Shown: piece by piece, positions 25,974-36,775 of the stretch
How positions within the stretch are numbered: the stretch's first letter is position 1
Layout: each line of letters starts with the position of its first letter
Source of the DNA: Olsenella sp. KGMB02461
GTDB taxonomy: Bacteria > Actinomycetota > Coriobacteriia > Coriobacteriales > Atopobiaceae
NCBI RefSeq assembly: GCF_012584445.1
Contig: NZ_JABAHI010000007.1
Location: 39,350 to 103,349 of the forward strand
Direction: 5' to 3'
Length of the DNA: 64,000 nt
Notes under the pieces: model-generated
The model's database searches: none
Seen by the model: only the letters and a program-made list of their open reading frames with translations
Told to the model about the DNA's origin: nothing
Program-made: the position numbers and the translations under genes

Positions 25974-28637
25974 CTAGTCCTCTTGGACGTCGTCGGGCTC
26001 GATGGGCTCGACCTCTTCGTAGTCTTCCTGGGTCTCTTGGAGGCTGGTGCCGGCGAGGCGGGCATAAAAGCCCTGCTTGTCGTCCACGTCCACCTCGACG
26101 GTGTCGCCCTCGCGCACGCGGCCGTCCAGGATGAGGGAGGCCACGTTGTCCACCACCTGGCGCTGGATGAGGCGCTTCAAAGGACGGGCGCCGTAGACAG
26201 GATCCAAGCCTTCCAGAGCCAGAGCCTGCACAGCGGCAGGGGTGAGCTGCAGCTTCAGGCGTTGGCGACGCAGGCGCTCGCGCACTCCCTTGAGCTGGAT
26301 GTCCACGATCTTCTCGATGTCGTCCAGCATGAGGGCATGGAAGACCACCACGTCGTCGATGCGGTTCAAGAACTCCGGCTTGAAGGTGGCGCGCAGAGCC
26401 TCGTTGACCTGCTCGGTGACTTCCTCGGGGTTTGCGATGGCCTGGGCGGAGGCGATGAACTGGGAGCCCACGTTGGAGGTCATGATGATGATGGTGTTCT
26501 TGAAGGACACGATGCGGCCCTGGCCGTCGGTGAGGCGACCGTCGTCGAGCACCTGGAGCAGGATGTTGAAGACGTCCGGGTGGGCCTTCTCCATCTCGTC
26601 CAGCAAGATGACGCTGTAGGGATGGCGGCGCACGGCCTCGGTGAGCTGGCCGCCCTCGTCATAGCCCACATATCCTGGAGGGGCGCCGATGAGGCGCTGG
26701 ACGGAGAACTTCTCCATGTACTCGGACATGTCGATGCGGATAAGGGCGCGTTCGTCGTCGAACAGGTACTCTGCCAGGGCCTTGGCCAGCTCGGTCTTGC
26801 CTACGCCGGTGGGGCCGAGGAAGAAGAAGCTGCCCAGGGGACGGTCGGGGTCTGCCAAGCCCGCGCGGCTGCGGCGCACGGCAGAGGCAACGGCCCGCAC
26901 GGCGTCCTCTTGGCCGATGACGCGCTTGTGGAGCTCCTCTTCCAGGTTCTTGAGCTTGTCCATCTCGCCCTGCATCATCTTGGTCACAGGGACGCCGGTC
27001 CAGCTGGAGACCACGTCGGCGATCTCACCGGTAGTGACCTCCTCCTTGAGCATGCCGTCGTCCTCTTTGTCCATGAGGAGCTTCTCGGCCTCGTCGTATT
27101 GGCGTTGGAGGTCGGGGATGGTGGCATAGCGGATCTCAGAGGCGCGGGCCAGATCGCCCGAACGGGTGGCGCGCTCTTCCTCGTTCTTGGCCTCGTCGAT
27201 TTGGCGCTTGAGGTCTTGGACGCGGTCGATGGCGCTCTTCTCGTTTTGCCAGGAGGCCTTCACGCCGTCCAGCTTCTCGCGCATGAGGGCCATCTCGCGG
27301 CGCAGCTGCTCCAGACGGTCCTTGGAAGCAGCGTCCTCCTCTTTCATGAGGGCCTGCTCCTCGATTTGCATCTGGGTCATCTGGCGATCCATGGCGTCGA
27401 TCTCGGCGGGCATGGAGTCCAGCTCCATGCGCAGGCGGCTGGCAGCCTCGTCCACCAGGTCGATGGCCTTATCGGGCAGGAAGCGGTCGGAGATGTAGCG
27501 GTTGGAGAGGTCGGCGGCAGAGACCAGGGCAGCATCGGTGATGCGCACGCCGTGGTGCATCTCGTACTTCTCCTTGAGGCCGCGCAGGATGGAGATGGTG
27601 TCTTCCACCGTGGGCTCGCTCACCATGACGGTTTGGAAGCGGCGGGCCAGGGCGGCGTCCTTCTCGATGTACTTGCGGTATTCGTCCAGCGTGGTGGCGC
27701 CGATGGCGCGCAGCTCGCCGCGGGCCAGTGCCGGCTTCAAGATGTTGCCGGCGTCCATGGAGCCCTCGCCGCCGCCGGCGCCCACGATGGTGTGGAGCTC
27801 GTCGATGAAGAGGATCACCTGGCCGTTGGACTTTTGCACCTCTTTGACCACGCTCTTAAGGCGCTCTTCGAACTCGCCGCGGTACTTGGCGCCCGCCACC
27901 AGGGCGCTCATGTCCAGCTCGACAATGTCCTTGTCCTTCAAGGTAGAGGGCACGTCGCCGGCCACGATGCGCTCGGCCAGGCCCTCCACGATGGCGGTCT
28001 TGCCTACGCCTGGCTCGCCGATGAGCACCGGGTTGTTCTTGGTGCGGCGGGAGAGCACCTGGATGGTACGGCGGATTTCCTCCACACGGCCGATGACCGG
28101 GTCCAGCTTGCCCATGCGGGCCAGCTCGCAGACGTTGCGGCCATAGCGCTCCAGGGCCTCGAACTCAGGCTTGGCGTCGGCGCTGGTCACGTGCTCGTCG
28201 CCGCGCAGGTTCTCGTAGACCTCCTGAATGCGCTTGGCGGTAAGGCCGTCGCCGCGCAAGATCGAGCCGGCGTCAGACTTGTCTTCCGACAGGGCGATCA
28301 GCAGATGCTCGGTGGTGACGTAGGAGTCGCCCATCTTGGTGGCGAGCTTCTCGGCAGCGTCAAAAACCTTGACCAGCTCCCGAGAAAGGCCCATCTGCGA
28401 CAGGGAGTCGCCAGAGATTTTGGGCTGTTTGGCGATCACGTCGTCGGCTTGATGCTCCACGGCGCGGGGATCGGCCCCCACCTTCTCGATGATCGAGTCG
28501 AGATTGCGCTCGCCAGAGGCCAAAAGGGCCTTGAGCAGGTGGACGGGTTCGCAGGCGCTCGCATCTACGTCGGTAGCGATGCCCAAAGCGGTTTGCAGGG
28601 CCTCGGCAGCCGTAACGGCCAGCTTGTTAACGTTCAT
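25974..28637 (-). CDS. clpB: ATP-dependent disaggregase ClpB
   Basis: Hexameric AAA+ chaperone that pulls proteins out of aggregates together with DnaK-DnaJ-GrpE. The 887 residues hold an N-terminal Clp_N domain, a first ATPase module with Walker A GEPGVGKT and Walker B LFIDELH, the coiled-coil middle domain (about 400-530, Glu/Lys/Gln-rich), and a second module with [23 protein letters not shown] and the [11 protein letters not shown] [11 protein letters not shown] sensor 2. It follows hspR by 64 bp on the same strand, so HspR probably controls it. The terminators at 25922-25848 end the unit. Confidence 0.97.
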   Translation of the reverse strand: MNVNKLAVTAAEALQTALGIATDVDASACEPVHLLKALLASGERNLDSIIEKVGADPRAVEHQADDVIAKQPKISGDSLSQMGLSRELVKVFDAAEKLATKMGDSYVTTEHLLIALSEDKSDAGSILRGDGLTAKRIQEVYENLRGDEHVTSADAKPEFEALERYGRNVCELARMGKLDPVIGRVEEIRRTIQVLSRRTKNNPVLIGEPGVGKTAIVEGLAERIVAGDVPSTLKDKDIVELDMSALVAGAKYRGEFEERLKSVVKEVQKSNGQVILFIDELHTIVGAGGGEGSMDAGNILKPALARGELRAIGATTLDEYRKYIEKDAALARRFQTVMVSEPTVEDTISILRGLKEKYEMHHGVRITDAALVSAADLSNRYISDRFLPDKAIDLVDEAASRLRMELDSMPAEIDAMDRQMTQMQIEEQALMKEEDAASKDRLEQLRREMALMREKLDGVKASWQNEKSAIDRVQDLKRQIDEAKNEEERATRSGDLARASEIRYATIPDLQRQYDEAEKLLMDKEDDGMLKEEVTTGEIADVVSSWTGVPVTKMMQGEMDKLKNLEEELHKRVIGQEDAVRAVASAVRRSRAGLADPDRPLGSFFFLGPTGVGKTELAKALAEYLFDDERALIRIDMSEYMEKFSVQRLIGAPPGYVGYDEGGQLTEAVRRHPYSVILLDEMEKAHPDVFNILLQVLDDGRLTDGQGRIVSFKNTIIIMTSNVGSQFIASAQAIANPEEVTEQVNEALRATFKPEFLNRIDDVVVFHALMLDDIEKIVDIQLKGVRERLRRQRLKLQLTPAAVQALALEGLDPVYGARPLKRLIQRQVVDNVASLILDGRVREGDTVEVDVDDKQGFYARLAGTSLQETQEDYEEVEPIEPDDVQED

Positions 28638-28701
28638 GGAGTACCTCCATTCTTACAAAGAGACAGCATCGATAGGGGTCTATGCCCCACGATGCGAGGT
28701 T

Positions 28702-29136
28702 TTATGGTTGGTCAGTAGTGGTTCCTTGAAGAAAACCACGCAACACCGCTTCGGGACTCTTGCCGTCATAGGGGGCAAGGGCGGTGATGCGCACGCGGGT
28801 GCGGTATTCGTGGACCTGGTTCTCCAGCTCGCGAACCCGAGCGCGCAGCTCGTCAATCTCTGCGTCGCGCTCTTCTGCGCGCTCGCTCATGTCAAGGATG
28901 CGCACCACGCCGGCGAGGTTGATGCCCTCGTCGGTCAGGCGGCCGATAAGATGAAGCCGCTCGATGTCTGCCTGGCTGTAGAGACGGGTGTTGCCCCGAG
29001 AGCGACCGGGGTTCACCAGGCCTTTTTGCTCATAGACGCGGAGGGTCTGCGGATGCATGCCGCAGAGCTCCGCCGCCACAGAGATCATATAGAGAGGTTT
29101 AGTACGGTTGGCACGTCCAGCCTCTGGACTATCCAT
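28702..29136 (-). CDS. hspR: Heat-shock repressor HspR (MerR family)
   Basis: Repressor of the actinobacterial dnaK operon, which uses DnaK as co-repressor. The 144 residues begin with a MerR helix-turn-helix (YMISVAAELCGMHPQTLRVYEQKGL, seen as ISVAAELCGMHPQTLR and VYEQKGLVNPGRSRGNTRLYS) and continue as a coiled coil (SERAEERDAEIDELRARV). It lies between dnaJ and clpB. I looked for the HAIR operator (CTTGAGT-N7-ACTCAAG) upstream of dnaK and did not find a clear copy. Confidence 0.94.
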   Translation of the reverse strand: MDSPEAGRANRTKPLYMISVAAELCGMHPQTLRVYEQKGLVNPGRSRGNTRLYSQADIERLHLIGRLTDEGINLAGVVRILDMSERAEERDAEIDELRARVRELENQVHEYRTRVRITALAPYDGKSPEAVLRGFLQGTTTDQP

Positions 29137-29159
29137 GGCATCCTCCTCTCAGCTGCCTG

Positions 29160-30119
29160 TTAGCTGTTCTTCTTGACCAGGCGCTCGATATCACGACGCC
29201 AATCGTGATGGTCGTTTTCCATAGCCTGCTCAAGGCCGGCGCGCTCTTCCTTGGTCAGGCGCGTGGGCACTTCCACCTTGACGGTGACATAGAGCGCGCC
29301 CTTGGTGCCCTTCTTCTTGACATTGGGGGCGCCCAGGTCCTTGAAGCGGAAGGTCTTGCCGTCTTGGGTGCCCTTGGGCACCTTGAGGCGCACCACTTTG
29401 CCCTCGGGCGTAGGGATCTCGATGGTGGCGCCTAGCGCCGCCTCATAGATGGAGATGGGGACATCCATGCGCACATCGGCACCGTCGCGCTTGAAGAGCG
29501 GGTGCTCCTCCACGTGGGTGGTGATCACCAGGTCGCCGCGCTCGCCGCCGTTGCGGCCGTACTCGCCGCGCTTGCGATAGCGCAGCTTGCCGCCATTGAC
29601 AGCACCTGCAGGGATCTTGACGGTAAGGGTCTGCTCCTCGCCGGTGGAGGGCACGCGGTAGGTCACCTTGCGCTGAGCTCCCTCCAACGCCTCATCGAAG
29701 GTCACATCGATGGACATGGTGAGGTCGCCGCCTTTTTGAGCACGAGGTTGGCCCCCGCCAAAAATGGATGAGAAGTCAAAGCCACCGCCGTCAGAGGCGG
29801 CGCCGCCGCCAAAGCCGCTGAAGATGTCTGAGAAGTCAAAGCCTTCAGCCGAGCTATAGGTGTAGGCCCTTCCGCGACCACCGTCGCCGCCAAAGTCTGC
29901 GCCAGGGATGCCGCCAAACATCAGCACCTGGTCGTACTCTTTGCGCTTGGCAGGATCCGACAAGGTCTCATAGGCCTCGGAGATCTCTTTGAACTTGTTC
30001 TCATCACCGCCGGCATCGGGGTGATACTTTTGGGCCAGCTTGCGAAAGCTCTTCTTGATCTCATCTTGACTCGCGTCGCGAGAGACGCCCAAGACGTCGT
30101 AGAAGTTCTTTTTAGGCAT
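29160..30119 (-). CDS. dnaJ: DnaJ-type co-chaperone (type II, CbpA-like)
   Basis: J-domain protein that loads substrates on DnaK and triggers its ATPase. From ATG 30119 it has 319 residues: J domain with the HPD motif in [14 protein letters not shown], a Gly/Phe-rich linker ([17 protein letters not shown]), and two C-terminal beta domains ([33 protein letters not shown]). The four CxxCxGxG zinc repeats of canonical DnaJ are absent, so it is type II. It sits in dnaK-grpE-dnaJ-hspR order, which implies this zinc-less form is the main DnaK partner here unless a second dnaJ exists elsewhere. Confidence 0.94.
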   Translation of the reverse strand: MPKKNFYDVLGVSRDASQDEIKKSFRKLAQKYHPDAGGDENKFKEISEAYETLSDPAKRKEYDQVLMFGGIPGADFGGDGGRGRAYTYSSAEGFDFSDIFSGFGGGAASDGGGFDFSSIFGGGQPRAQKGGDLTMSIDVTFDEALEGAQRKVTYRVPSTGEEQTLTVKIPAGAVNGGKLRYRKRGEYGRNGGERGDLVITTHVEEHPLFKRDGADVRMDVPISIYEAALGATIEIPTPEGKVVRLKVPKGTQDGKTFRFKDLGAPNVKKKGTKGALYVTVKVEVPTRLTKEERAGLEQAMENDHHDWRRDIERLVKKNS

Positions 30120-30269
30120 CGCGGTCACACCCCCTTTCATGGGGTTCTTTGTACAGAGAAACGCGCGCCCCAGGCCGTGACATGAGGCCCAGGGCGCGCA
30201 GGTTTCCCACTGCCAGTTCATGAGGGCTCATACCCGCTAGGGGCAGAGGCCCTACGTGGCGAAGCGTTC

Positions 30270-30929
30270 CTAGTTGGAAGCCTCGGGTGCCTGGCCCGCG
30301 TCCTCAGGAGCCGGACGCTTGGGGCCGCCCACGGTCACAGACACCATGGCGGGGCGGATGACCTTGCCGCCCATGGTGTAACCCCGGCGCAGCACCTGTG
30401 CCACCGAGTCGTTGTAGGCCTCAGTGTCTTGCACCTGGCCCACTGCCTGCTCGCGGAGAGGATCAAAAGCCTCGCCGGGGCGATCGATGACCTCGACGCC
30501 CTCGCGCTCCAGCACACCCAAGATCTTGGTGTGCACGTTGGCGACGCCGGCGGCCATCTCTTGAATCTGGCTGTCTTCGATGCCTTGCGCATGCTCCACC
30601 GCGCGCTCCAGATCGTCGATGGCGGGCAGCAATGCCTCTACCAGCTTCTCTGTCGCACGCTCGCGCTCGGCCACACGCTCTTGGGCCGTGCGCTTGCGGT
30701 AGTTGTCCCAATCGGCCTGCAGACGAGCCAGGCGAGAGGCGGCGTCCGCCGCCTCGGTGCGGGCCTTCTCGGCTTCTTCTTCTGCCTTGGCCAAAGAAGA
30801 AGCCAGCTCGTCGCGTTCAGAACGAGCGCGCTCGGCATCACGGGCGAAGTCTTCTTGCGCGGCCTGCTCGCCGGCACGAATGGCAGCCTCGACCATTTGA
30901 GGATCGAGCTCTTCTTGGGTATCGTCCAT
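30270..30929 (-). CDS. grpE: Nucleotide exchange factor GrpE
   Basis: Exchanges ADP for ATP on DnaK. From ATG 30929, after AAGGAGG, it has 219 residues: a long N-terminal coiled coil (SELAKAEEEAEKARTEAADA-like helix), the LQADWDNYRKRTAQE motif that marks GrpE, and the C-terminal beta domain ending in VLRRGYTMGGKVIRPAMVSV. It is between dnaK and dnaJ on one strand, so is in the same transcript. Confidence 0.96.
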   Translation of the reverse strand: MDDTQEELDPQMVEAAIRAGEQAAQEDFARDAERARSERDELASSLAKAEEEAEKARTEAADAASRLARLQADWDNYRKRTAQERVAERERATEKLVEALLPAIDDLERAVEHAQGIEDSQIQEMAAGVANVHTKILGVLEREGVEVIDRPGEAFDPLREQAVGQVQDTEAYNDSVAQVLRRGYTMGGKVIRPAMVSVTVGGPKRPAPEDAGQAPEASN

Positions 30930-31001
30930 GATTTCGCCTCCTTCATAAGGCGTGTCTGGAACGTACGCGCGCTCCGGACACCTTGAGTTCACGCTCGTTG
31001 C

Positions 31002-32897
<1,896 letters not shown>

Positions 32898-33566
32898 ACC
32901 TGGTCTTCCTTTCATAACTGCCTCATGGCGGAGTTACTGCTGCGGTGGCGAACCATGGTGGCGAGCCCTCCGCACGGTGAGGCTTATATCCTTTGGTGAA
33001 CATACTACACATTATCTAAGTGTGTTCGCTATAGATTTCCTAAACCTCCACAACTTAGCGTCGGGGAAGCTCGTACGCCTCGGTTTCCTTATCACCGATG
33101 TGTCTTGGCGCAAACACATAGCCTCTGCCCGATGCAAACCCTCCACGCCATCCCTATTTCCCCAGGATAAATGGGGTATTTTAAAAGACCTCTTCTTGCC
33201 CAGACACTCCCGGCCTGCCCCGTGGAACTCACCCATTCGGAGTGAATCCACGACCCGAGTGAGAGTCTCCGTTGATTTGAGAATTGTGTAATAGGGGGTC
33301 TTGCCGCTGCCGTCATGCCGCATTCCAGCCTAGGATCGCAACATTGTACGAAGCTCCGTCTCGTACGCGTTAAGCCAAAAATGTTAACCCCATTAAACTA
33401 GAGGTATTTTGCCAGTTTGCCCAGCTAGTGGGGCTGCTTTAGAGACCTCAAGGGGATTGCAAAAAAGTCCAGAAGTTGTTCTTGCATTCTTGGAGAGGAT
33501 TGGTATATTCACAAACAACGAAGCTTCGCGCCCCGCGCGGGGCGTCCCTCTACGAATGGAGACATC
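32898..33566. promoter_or_regulatory. Divergent control region of dnaK and ferredoxin
   Basis: No gene is supported in this 669-bp gap. ACAC (33007-33010) and GTGT (33020-33023) frame an AT-rich centre near the expected dnaK promoter. A small hairpin CCCCA-N7-TGGGG lies near 33162. On plus, TTGCAT (33482-33487) and TATATT (33504-33509), 16 bp apart, are a likely ferredoxin promoter. I find no CIRCE or HAIR element. Confidence 0.5.
33482..33509 (+). promoter_or_regulatory. Predicted sigma-70-type promoter of the ferredoxin gene
   Basis: TTGCAT, a 16-bp spacer and TATATT, placed 58 bp before the ferredoxin ATG. A single strong promoter for a short abundant mRNA ended by a good terminator. Confidence 0.6.
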
Positions 33567-33755
33567 ATGGCCCATCCTGTTATCGATGCCGATGAGTGCA
33601 TCTGCTGCGGCGTGTGCGTTGACGTATGCCCCACTGACACCCTGGAGCTCGGCGACGAGTCCGCGGTAGTGGCTAACGAGGAGAACTGCATCGCTTGCGG
33701 TCAGTGCCTCGACAACTGCCCCACCGGCGCCATCACCGAGATCGTCGAGGACTAG
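33567..33755 (+). CDS. 2[4Fe-4S] ferredoxin
   Basis: Small soluble electron carrier of 62 residues. Two CxxCxxCxxxCP motifs (CICCGVCVDVCP and CIACGQCLDNCP) bind two [4Fe-4S] clusters as in clostridial ferredoxin. It is a single-gene unit with its own promoter and terminator. It is the likely electron partner of the [FeFe]-hydrogenase 3 kb away and of pyruvate:ferredoxin oxidoreductase, although that enzyme is not in the window. Confidence 0.96.
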   Translation: MAHPVIDADECICCGVCVDVCPTDTLELGDESAVVANEENCIACGQCLDNCPTGAITEIVED

Positions 33756-33779
33756 TTCCTCTTCTTCCATCTCACGCAT

Positions 33780-33816
33780 AAGGCCTTCGGCTGCCCTCTT
33801 GGGCGCCGAAGGCCTT
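33780..33816 (+). terminator. Intrinsic terminator of the ferredoxin gene
   Basis: AAGGCCTTCGG ... CCGAAGGCCTT, 11-bp arms, then TTCTTT. It starts 25 bp after the stop. Confidence 0.88.
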
Positions 33817-33926
33817 TTCTTTGCGCGCGTGACGCTGGGCGCAGCGCCGTGAAGCGCGTGACTTGCCGCCACGAGGCACGACCAGACAAGGAAATGTAGG
33901 CGGGGCGACCAGGCAGCCGGGCGCGG

Positions 33927-35198
33927 TTAGGCCAGGGAGTCCAGGGCCTGGGCGAGGTCGGCGATGATGTCGTCTGCAGACTCCAGGCCGCAGGACAGGC
34001 GCACCAAACCGGGCTCGACCCCAGCGGCAACCAGCTGCTCGTCGGTGAGCTGGCGATGGGTGGAGCTGGCGGGGTGCAGGACGCAGGTTTGGGAGTCGGC
34101 CACGTGGACCTCAATGCGGGCCAGCTTGAGAGCGTCCAGGAAGGCCGCCGCATGGTCGCGACCACCCTCGAGTACGAAGGAGATGACGCCGCAGCAGCCG
34201 TTGGGGAGGTACTTCTCGGCAAGGTCGTGGTCTGGGCTGGAGGCAAGGCCGGGGTAGTTGACCGAGGCCACCTCGGGGCGGGCCTGGAGCCACTGAGCCA
34301 CCGCCAGCGCGTTCTTGCCATGCTGGGCCATGCGTAAAGGAAGGGTCTCCAGGGTCTCGTTGAGAATGAAGGCGTTGGTGGCCGGCGGGTAGCAGCCCAG
34401 GTCGCGCATGAGCTGGACGCGGGCCTTGACGATGTAGGCGGCGTCGCCAAAGTCGCGGGTGTAGACGACGCCGTGGTAGGACTCGTCGGGCTCGCAGAAT
34501 TCGGGGAAACGCCCAGATGCGGCCCAATCGAATTTCCCGGAGTCCACGATGACGCCGCCCACCGTCATGGCATGGCCGTCGATGTATTTGGTGGTGGAGT
34601 GGGTGACGATGTCGGCGCCCCACTCGAAGGGGCGGCAGAGCACCGGCGTGGGGAAGGTGTTGTCCACGATGAGGGGCACACCGGTCTCGTGGGCTGCGGC
34701 GGCGAAGGTCTCGATGTCTAACACGTCCAACGCCGGGTTTGCCACCGTCTCGCCAAAGACCGCCTTGGTGTTGGGCTGGATGGCGGCCAGGATCTCCTCC
34801 TTGGTGGCGCGGGGGCTCACATAGACGGTCTCGATGCCAAAGCGCTTGAGCGTGACCGAGAAAAGATTCACCGTGCCGCCGTAAATGGCACTGGAGGCCA
34901 CGATGGAATCGCCGGCTTGGGCGAGATTGAGGACGGCGATGAGGTTGGCTGCCTGCCCTGAGCTGGTAAGCATGGCGCCCACGCCGCCTTCGAGGGAGGC
35001 GATCTTTTGCTCGGTGGCGTCGCAGGTGGGGTTGCCGATGCGCGAGTAGAAGAAGCCGTTCTCTGACAGGTCGAAAAGCGCTGCCACCTCCTCGCAGGAA
35101 TCGTAGGGAAAGGTGGTGGACAGCGCGATGGGCAGCGTGCGCGGCTGGCCGTTGCCTGCGTGGTAACCGGCGTGAATGCACTGGGTGTGGACGTCCAT
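33927..35198 (-). CDS. metY: O-acetylhomoserine sulfhydrylase (Cys/Met PLP enzyme)
   Basis: PLP-dependent enzyme making homocysteine from O-acetylhomoserine and sulfide. The 423 residues show TQCIHAGYHAGNGQPRTLPI, GGVGAMLTSSGQAANLIAVL, IVDNTFPTPVLCRPFEWGAD, and the PLP-lysine motif VTHSTTKYIDGH (Lys in STTKY). The C-terminus has RLSCGLESADDIIADLAQAL. The length and HAGY opening match MetY instead of the shorter MetB/MetC. ATG 35198 follows AAAGGAGG. It complements metA at 59230, whose Glu111 predicts an acetyltransferase. Confidence 0.93.
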   Translation of the reverse strand: MDVHTQCIHAGYHAGNGQPRTLPIALSTTFPYDSCEEVAALFDLSENGFFYSRIGNPTCDATEQKIASLEGGVGAMLTSSGQAANLIAVLNLAQAGDSIVASSAIYGGTVNLFSVTLKRFGIETVYVSPRATKEEILAAIQPNTKAVFGETVANPALDVLDIETFAAAAHETGVPLIVDNTFPTPVLCRPFEWGADIVTHSTTKYIDGHAMTVGGVIVDSGKFDWAASGRFPEFCEPDESYHGVVYTRDFGDAAYIVKARVQLMRDLGCYPPATNAFILNETLETLPLRMAQHGKNALAVAQWLQARPEVASVNYPGLASSPDHDLAEKYLPNGCCGVISFVLEGGRDHAAAFLDALKLARIEVHVADSQTCVLHPASSTHRQLTDEQLVAAGVEPGLVRLSCGLESADDIIADLAQALDSLA

Positions 35199-35215
35199 GG
35201 GTTGCCTCCTTTGTG

Positions 35216-35238
35216 GTGACACCCTCTTGTGGTGTCAC
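35216..35238 (-). promoter_or_regulatory. Perfect inverted repeat in the metY leader
   Basis: GTGACACC (35216-35223) and GGTGTCAC (35231-35238), 8-bp perfect arms with a 7-bp centre, end just before the AAAGGAGG of metY. It may be an operator for a methionine or sulfur regulator, or an RNA hairpin by the ribosome site. Confidence 0.6.
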
Positions 35239-35405
35239 AAGAACGCCCCCCTAGGCATCATTAGCTGCACAGCCTGAAGGGGCGAAAAAGTCAGGTACCA
35301 CTCACCCTAGCATCTGGACCCAGTGGCGCTGCCCCAGCCCGGCGCCTAGTTACCAAGCGAAAACAGGTGGCTACCGGAGGTGGGACGGGCACGGGGCGGG
35401 TCGGG

Positions 35406-35609
35406 TTAGAACCAACGAGAGGCGCTGTCGGGGATCTCGAAGTCGGCGGGATCGATGCCCATGCGCTCTGCCAGCTCGATGAGCTCGTCTTCTGAAAGCG
35501 AGTCGACGCGGGAGAGCTCGGCAAATGCGCCTGGGAAGCGGATGCCTATAGCGGGGGCGGCGAGCTGGCCTTTGAGCCTGCCGCGGAGTTTGTCGAAGTC
35601 GATAGGCAT
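35406..35609 (-). CDS. Small hypothetical protein, 67 residues
   Basis: Starts ATG 35609 after AGGAG. The sequence begins MPIDFDKLRGRLKGQL and ends EIPDSASRWF; the second half SEDELIELAERMGIDPADFE looks like a short helical pair. I do not recognise it. Two TTAAGTA words (35648 and 35663 region), similar to half of the CTACTTAGTAG palindromes further upstream, lie directly before it, so it may share control with the gene at 35700. Confidence 0.6.
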   Translation of the reverse strand: MPIDFDKLRGRLKGQLAAPAIGIRFPGAFAELSRVDSLSEDELIELAERMGIDPADFEIPDSASRWF

Positions 35610-35699
35610 GGGGACTCCTGTTCGCTGGGCCGCGGACGATGCTTCCATTAAGTAACCTCGCTTAAGTATAAAGGGAGCTGAAAGGCTTTCAAGCACAGC

Positions 35700-35966
35700 T
35701 TAGGGGCAGAGAAAAGCCAGAAGGGGCCGAGGGTTACTAGGAAGGTTGAAGGTTTTCTCGGAAAGGACGGTAATCGCGAGGTCGAAGAGCTCGATGACCT
35801 CGTCTTCTCTGGGAGAAGCGGTTTTGGCTCGCTCGTAGACGCCATCGTCGGTGCTAGGTGCGCCGGACATCTCCCAGCTGCGGGTTTTGGCGCAGCTTAT
35901 TAACCACTGCCTTAACCTGCTGTCTATCCGAGGGGCACTTCGCCGCTCATCCGCTCCGCTGCTCAT
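35700..35966 (-). CDS. Small hypothetical protein, 88 residues, behind palindrome cluster
   Basis: Starts ATG 35966 with GTAGGAG nine bases upstream; the longer frame to 36011 runs through the first palindrome. The protein is MSSGADERRSAPRIDSRLRQ at the start, has WLISCAKTRSWEMSGAP and an acidic helix EDEVIELFDLAITVLSEKTF, and ends ALLAFLCP-like. No membrane helix or enzyme motif is visible, and I do not recognise the family. Five copies of CTACTTAGTAG (one with a mismatch) stand in its 150-bp upstream region, suggesting tight regulation. Confidence 0.5.
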   Translation of the reverse strand: MSSGADERRSAPRIDSRLRQWLISCAKTRSWEMSGAPSTDDGVYERAKTASPREDEVIELFDLAITVLSEKTFNLPSNPRPLLAFLCP

Positions 35967-35977
35967 CCACCGTTCTC

Positions 35978-36116
35978 CTACTAAGTACTTTTTGAGCGGT
36001 AAATGGCGCATTTAGAAAGCAGATCTACTTAGTAGGTGGAAAACCTCAGGTAATTTCTATCGCCTACTAAGTAGATCTACTTAGTAGGCGATGTAACGGC
36101 TGAATCTACTTAGTAG
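35978..36116. repeat. Cluster of five CTACTTAGTAG palindromes
   Basis: The 11-bp palindrome CTACTTAGTAG (or its complement form CTACTAAGTAG) occurs at 36025-36035, 36064-36074, 36077-36087 and 36106-36116, with a one-mismatch copy at 35978-35988. Most copies are flanked by GCGA or AGAT, giving a longer unit ATCTACTTAGTAGGCGA. The third and fourth units are arranged head to head and make a perfect 32-bp palindrome at 36060-36091. This looks like a multi-site operator or a protein-loading site. Confidence 0.8.
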
Positions 36117-36227
36117 GCGAAGGAGCGACTAGATCCAGGCGCTGTTCAACATCACGAGATAGCCTATATGGAGCCCTTACCCCACAAGTCCGTTTTATCC
36201 CGTCTCATCCTATTGCTTATTTGATTG

Positions 36228-36260
36228 GTAGTTTTGGGGCCGATTTTGCCCCAAAACTAC
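36228..36260 (+). terminator. Strong hairpin with T tail, no assigned gene
   Basis: GTAGTTTTGGGG (36228-36239) and CCCCAAAACTAC (36249-36260), 12-bp perfect arms, then GTCATTTTTTATTTT. It is a textbook plus-strand terminator, but no plus-strand gene is visible upstream, so it may end a small RNA that starts in or near the palindrome cluster. Confidence 0.65.
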
Positions 36261-36387
36261 GTCATTTTTTATTTTCACAACACATCATCCAAGCTCACAG
36301 AGTTGGTTCAAAATACAATACTACTTATAAAATCTGCAGTCGTGCAGGCATCTAACCACCAAGCCTCCCTCTCTGCAGCACCAAAAA

Positions 36388-36419
36388 GCGGCCCTGCCGG
36401 CAAACGCCAGCAGGGCCGC
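36388..36419 (-). terminator. Intrinsic terminator, probably of the hydrogenase operon
   Basis: GCGGCCCTGC ... GCAGGGCCGC, 10-bp arms, followed on minus by TTTTTGG. It is about 350 bp after the hydrogenase stop, implying a long 3' untranslated region. Confidence 0.75.
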
Positions 36420-36669
36420 CTGCTAAAGGGGGACAAAGTAAGGCTGACAACAGCATGACTGCGGCCAAGCGCACCACAGCTGACAGCAGTAGCGCGACCG
36501 CCGTCCGCAGCACGACCGCCAGCTGTCAGAAAGCTCCCAGCACAGCAGAGCGCGCGAGAGCGCCTGCGCCAACCGCAGCCCCGCAGCGCTATGCCATCCG
36601 CGTCAGACCGCGCATCAGCAGGACAGACAACACTGCGAGCTTGGATAATGCGACGCATAGGCAGCCGAT

Positions 36670-36746
36670 GCATCATAAGGAAGCTTTTGAGATGGGGATC
36701 GTGAATCGCCAGATGCACGATCCCCATCGAGTGCTTCCGTTGATGC
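36670..36746 (-). repeat. 77-bp segmented inverted repeat next to the hydrogenase stop
   Basis: Three matched arm pairs in register: GCATCA/TGATGC, GGAAGC/GCTTCC, and GATGGGGATCGTG (36691-36703)/CACGATCCCCATC (36716-36728), with a 12-base loop. It begins 30 bp after the hydrogenase stop and has no T run, so it may stabilise the mRNA 3' end. Confidence 0.65.
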
Positions 36747-36775
36747 AACGGCCGCCATTCCGCAAACGTTACCAA

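Larger units (their letters stand above)
36261..36775. other. Hairpin-rich gap after the hydrogenase operon
   Basis: No gene supported. Contains the T-tailed terminator at 36388-36419, an inverted pair CTGACAGC (about 36480) / GCTGTCAG (about 36521), and the long hairpin at 36670-36746. Open frames here have atypical composition and no ribosome sites. The whole stretch is likely a 3' untranslated region of the minus-strand hydrogenase transcript. Confidence 0.45.

Noticed and set aside
25623..28718. Very long plus-strand open frame (over 1000 codons) opposite clpB
   Set aside because: It is the antisense shadow of a high-GC gene; its translation is Leu/Val/His/Gly-rich without any motif, and clpB is certain.
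32898..33300. HAIR or CIRCE operator before dnaK
   Set aside because: No CTTGAGT-N7-ACTCAAG or TTAGCACTC-N9-GAGTGCTAA match; only a weak ACAC/GTGT pair is seen.
35978..36116. Plasmid-like iterons or replication origin at the CTACTTAGTAG cluster
   Set aside because: No Rep, Par or DnaA gene or DnaA box nearby; an operator cluster is the simpler reading.
36308..36775. 156-codon minus frame after the hydrogenase gene
   Set aside because: Runs through two strong hairpins and a terminator and is Arg/Cys/Ser-rich without motif.
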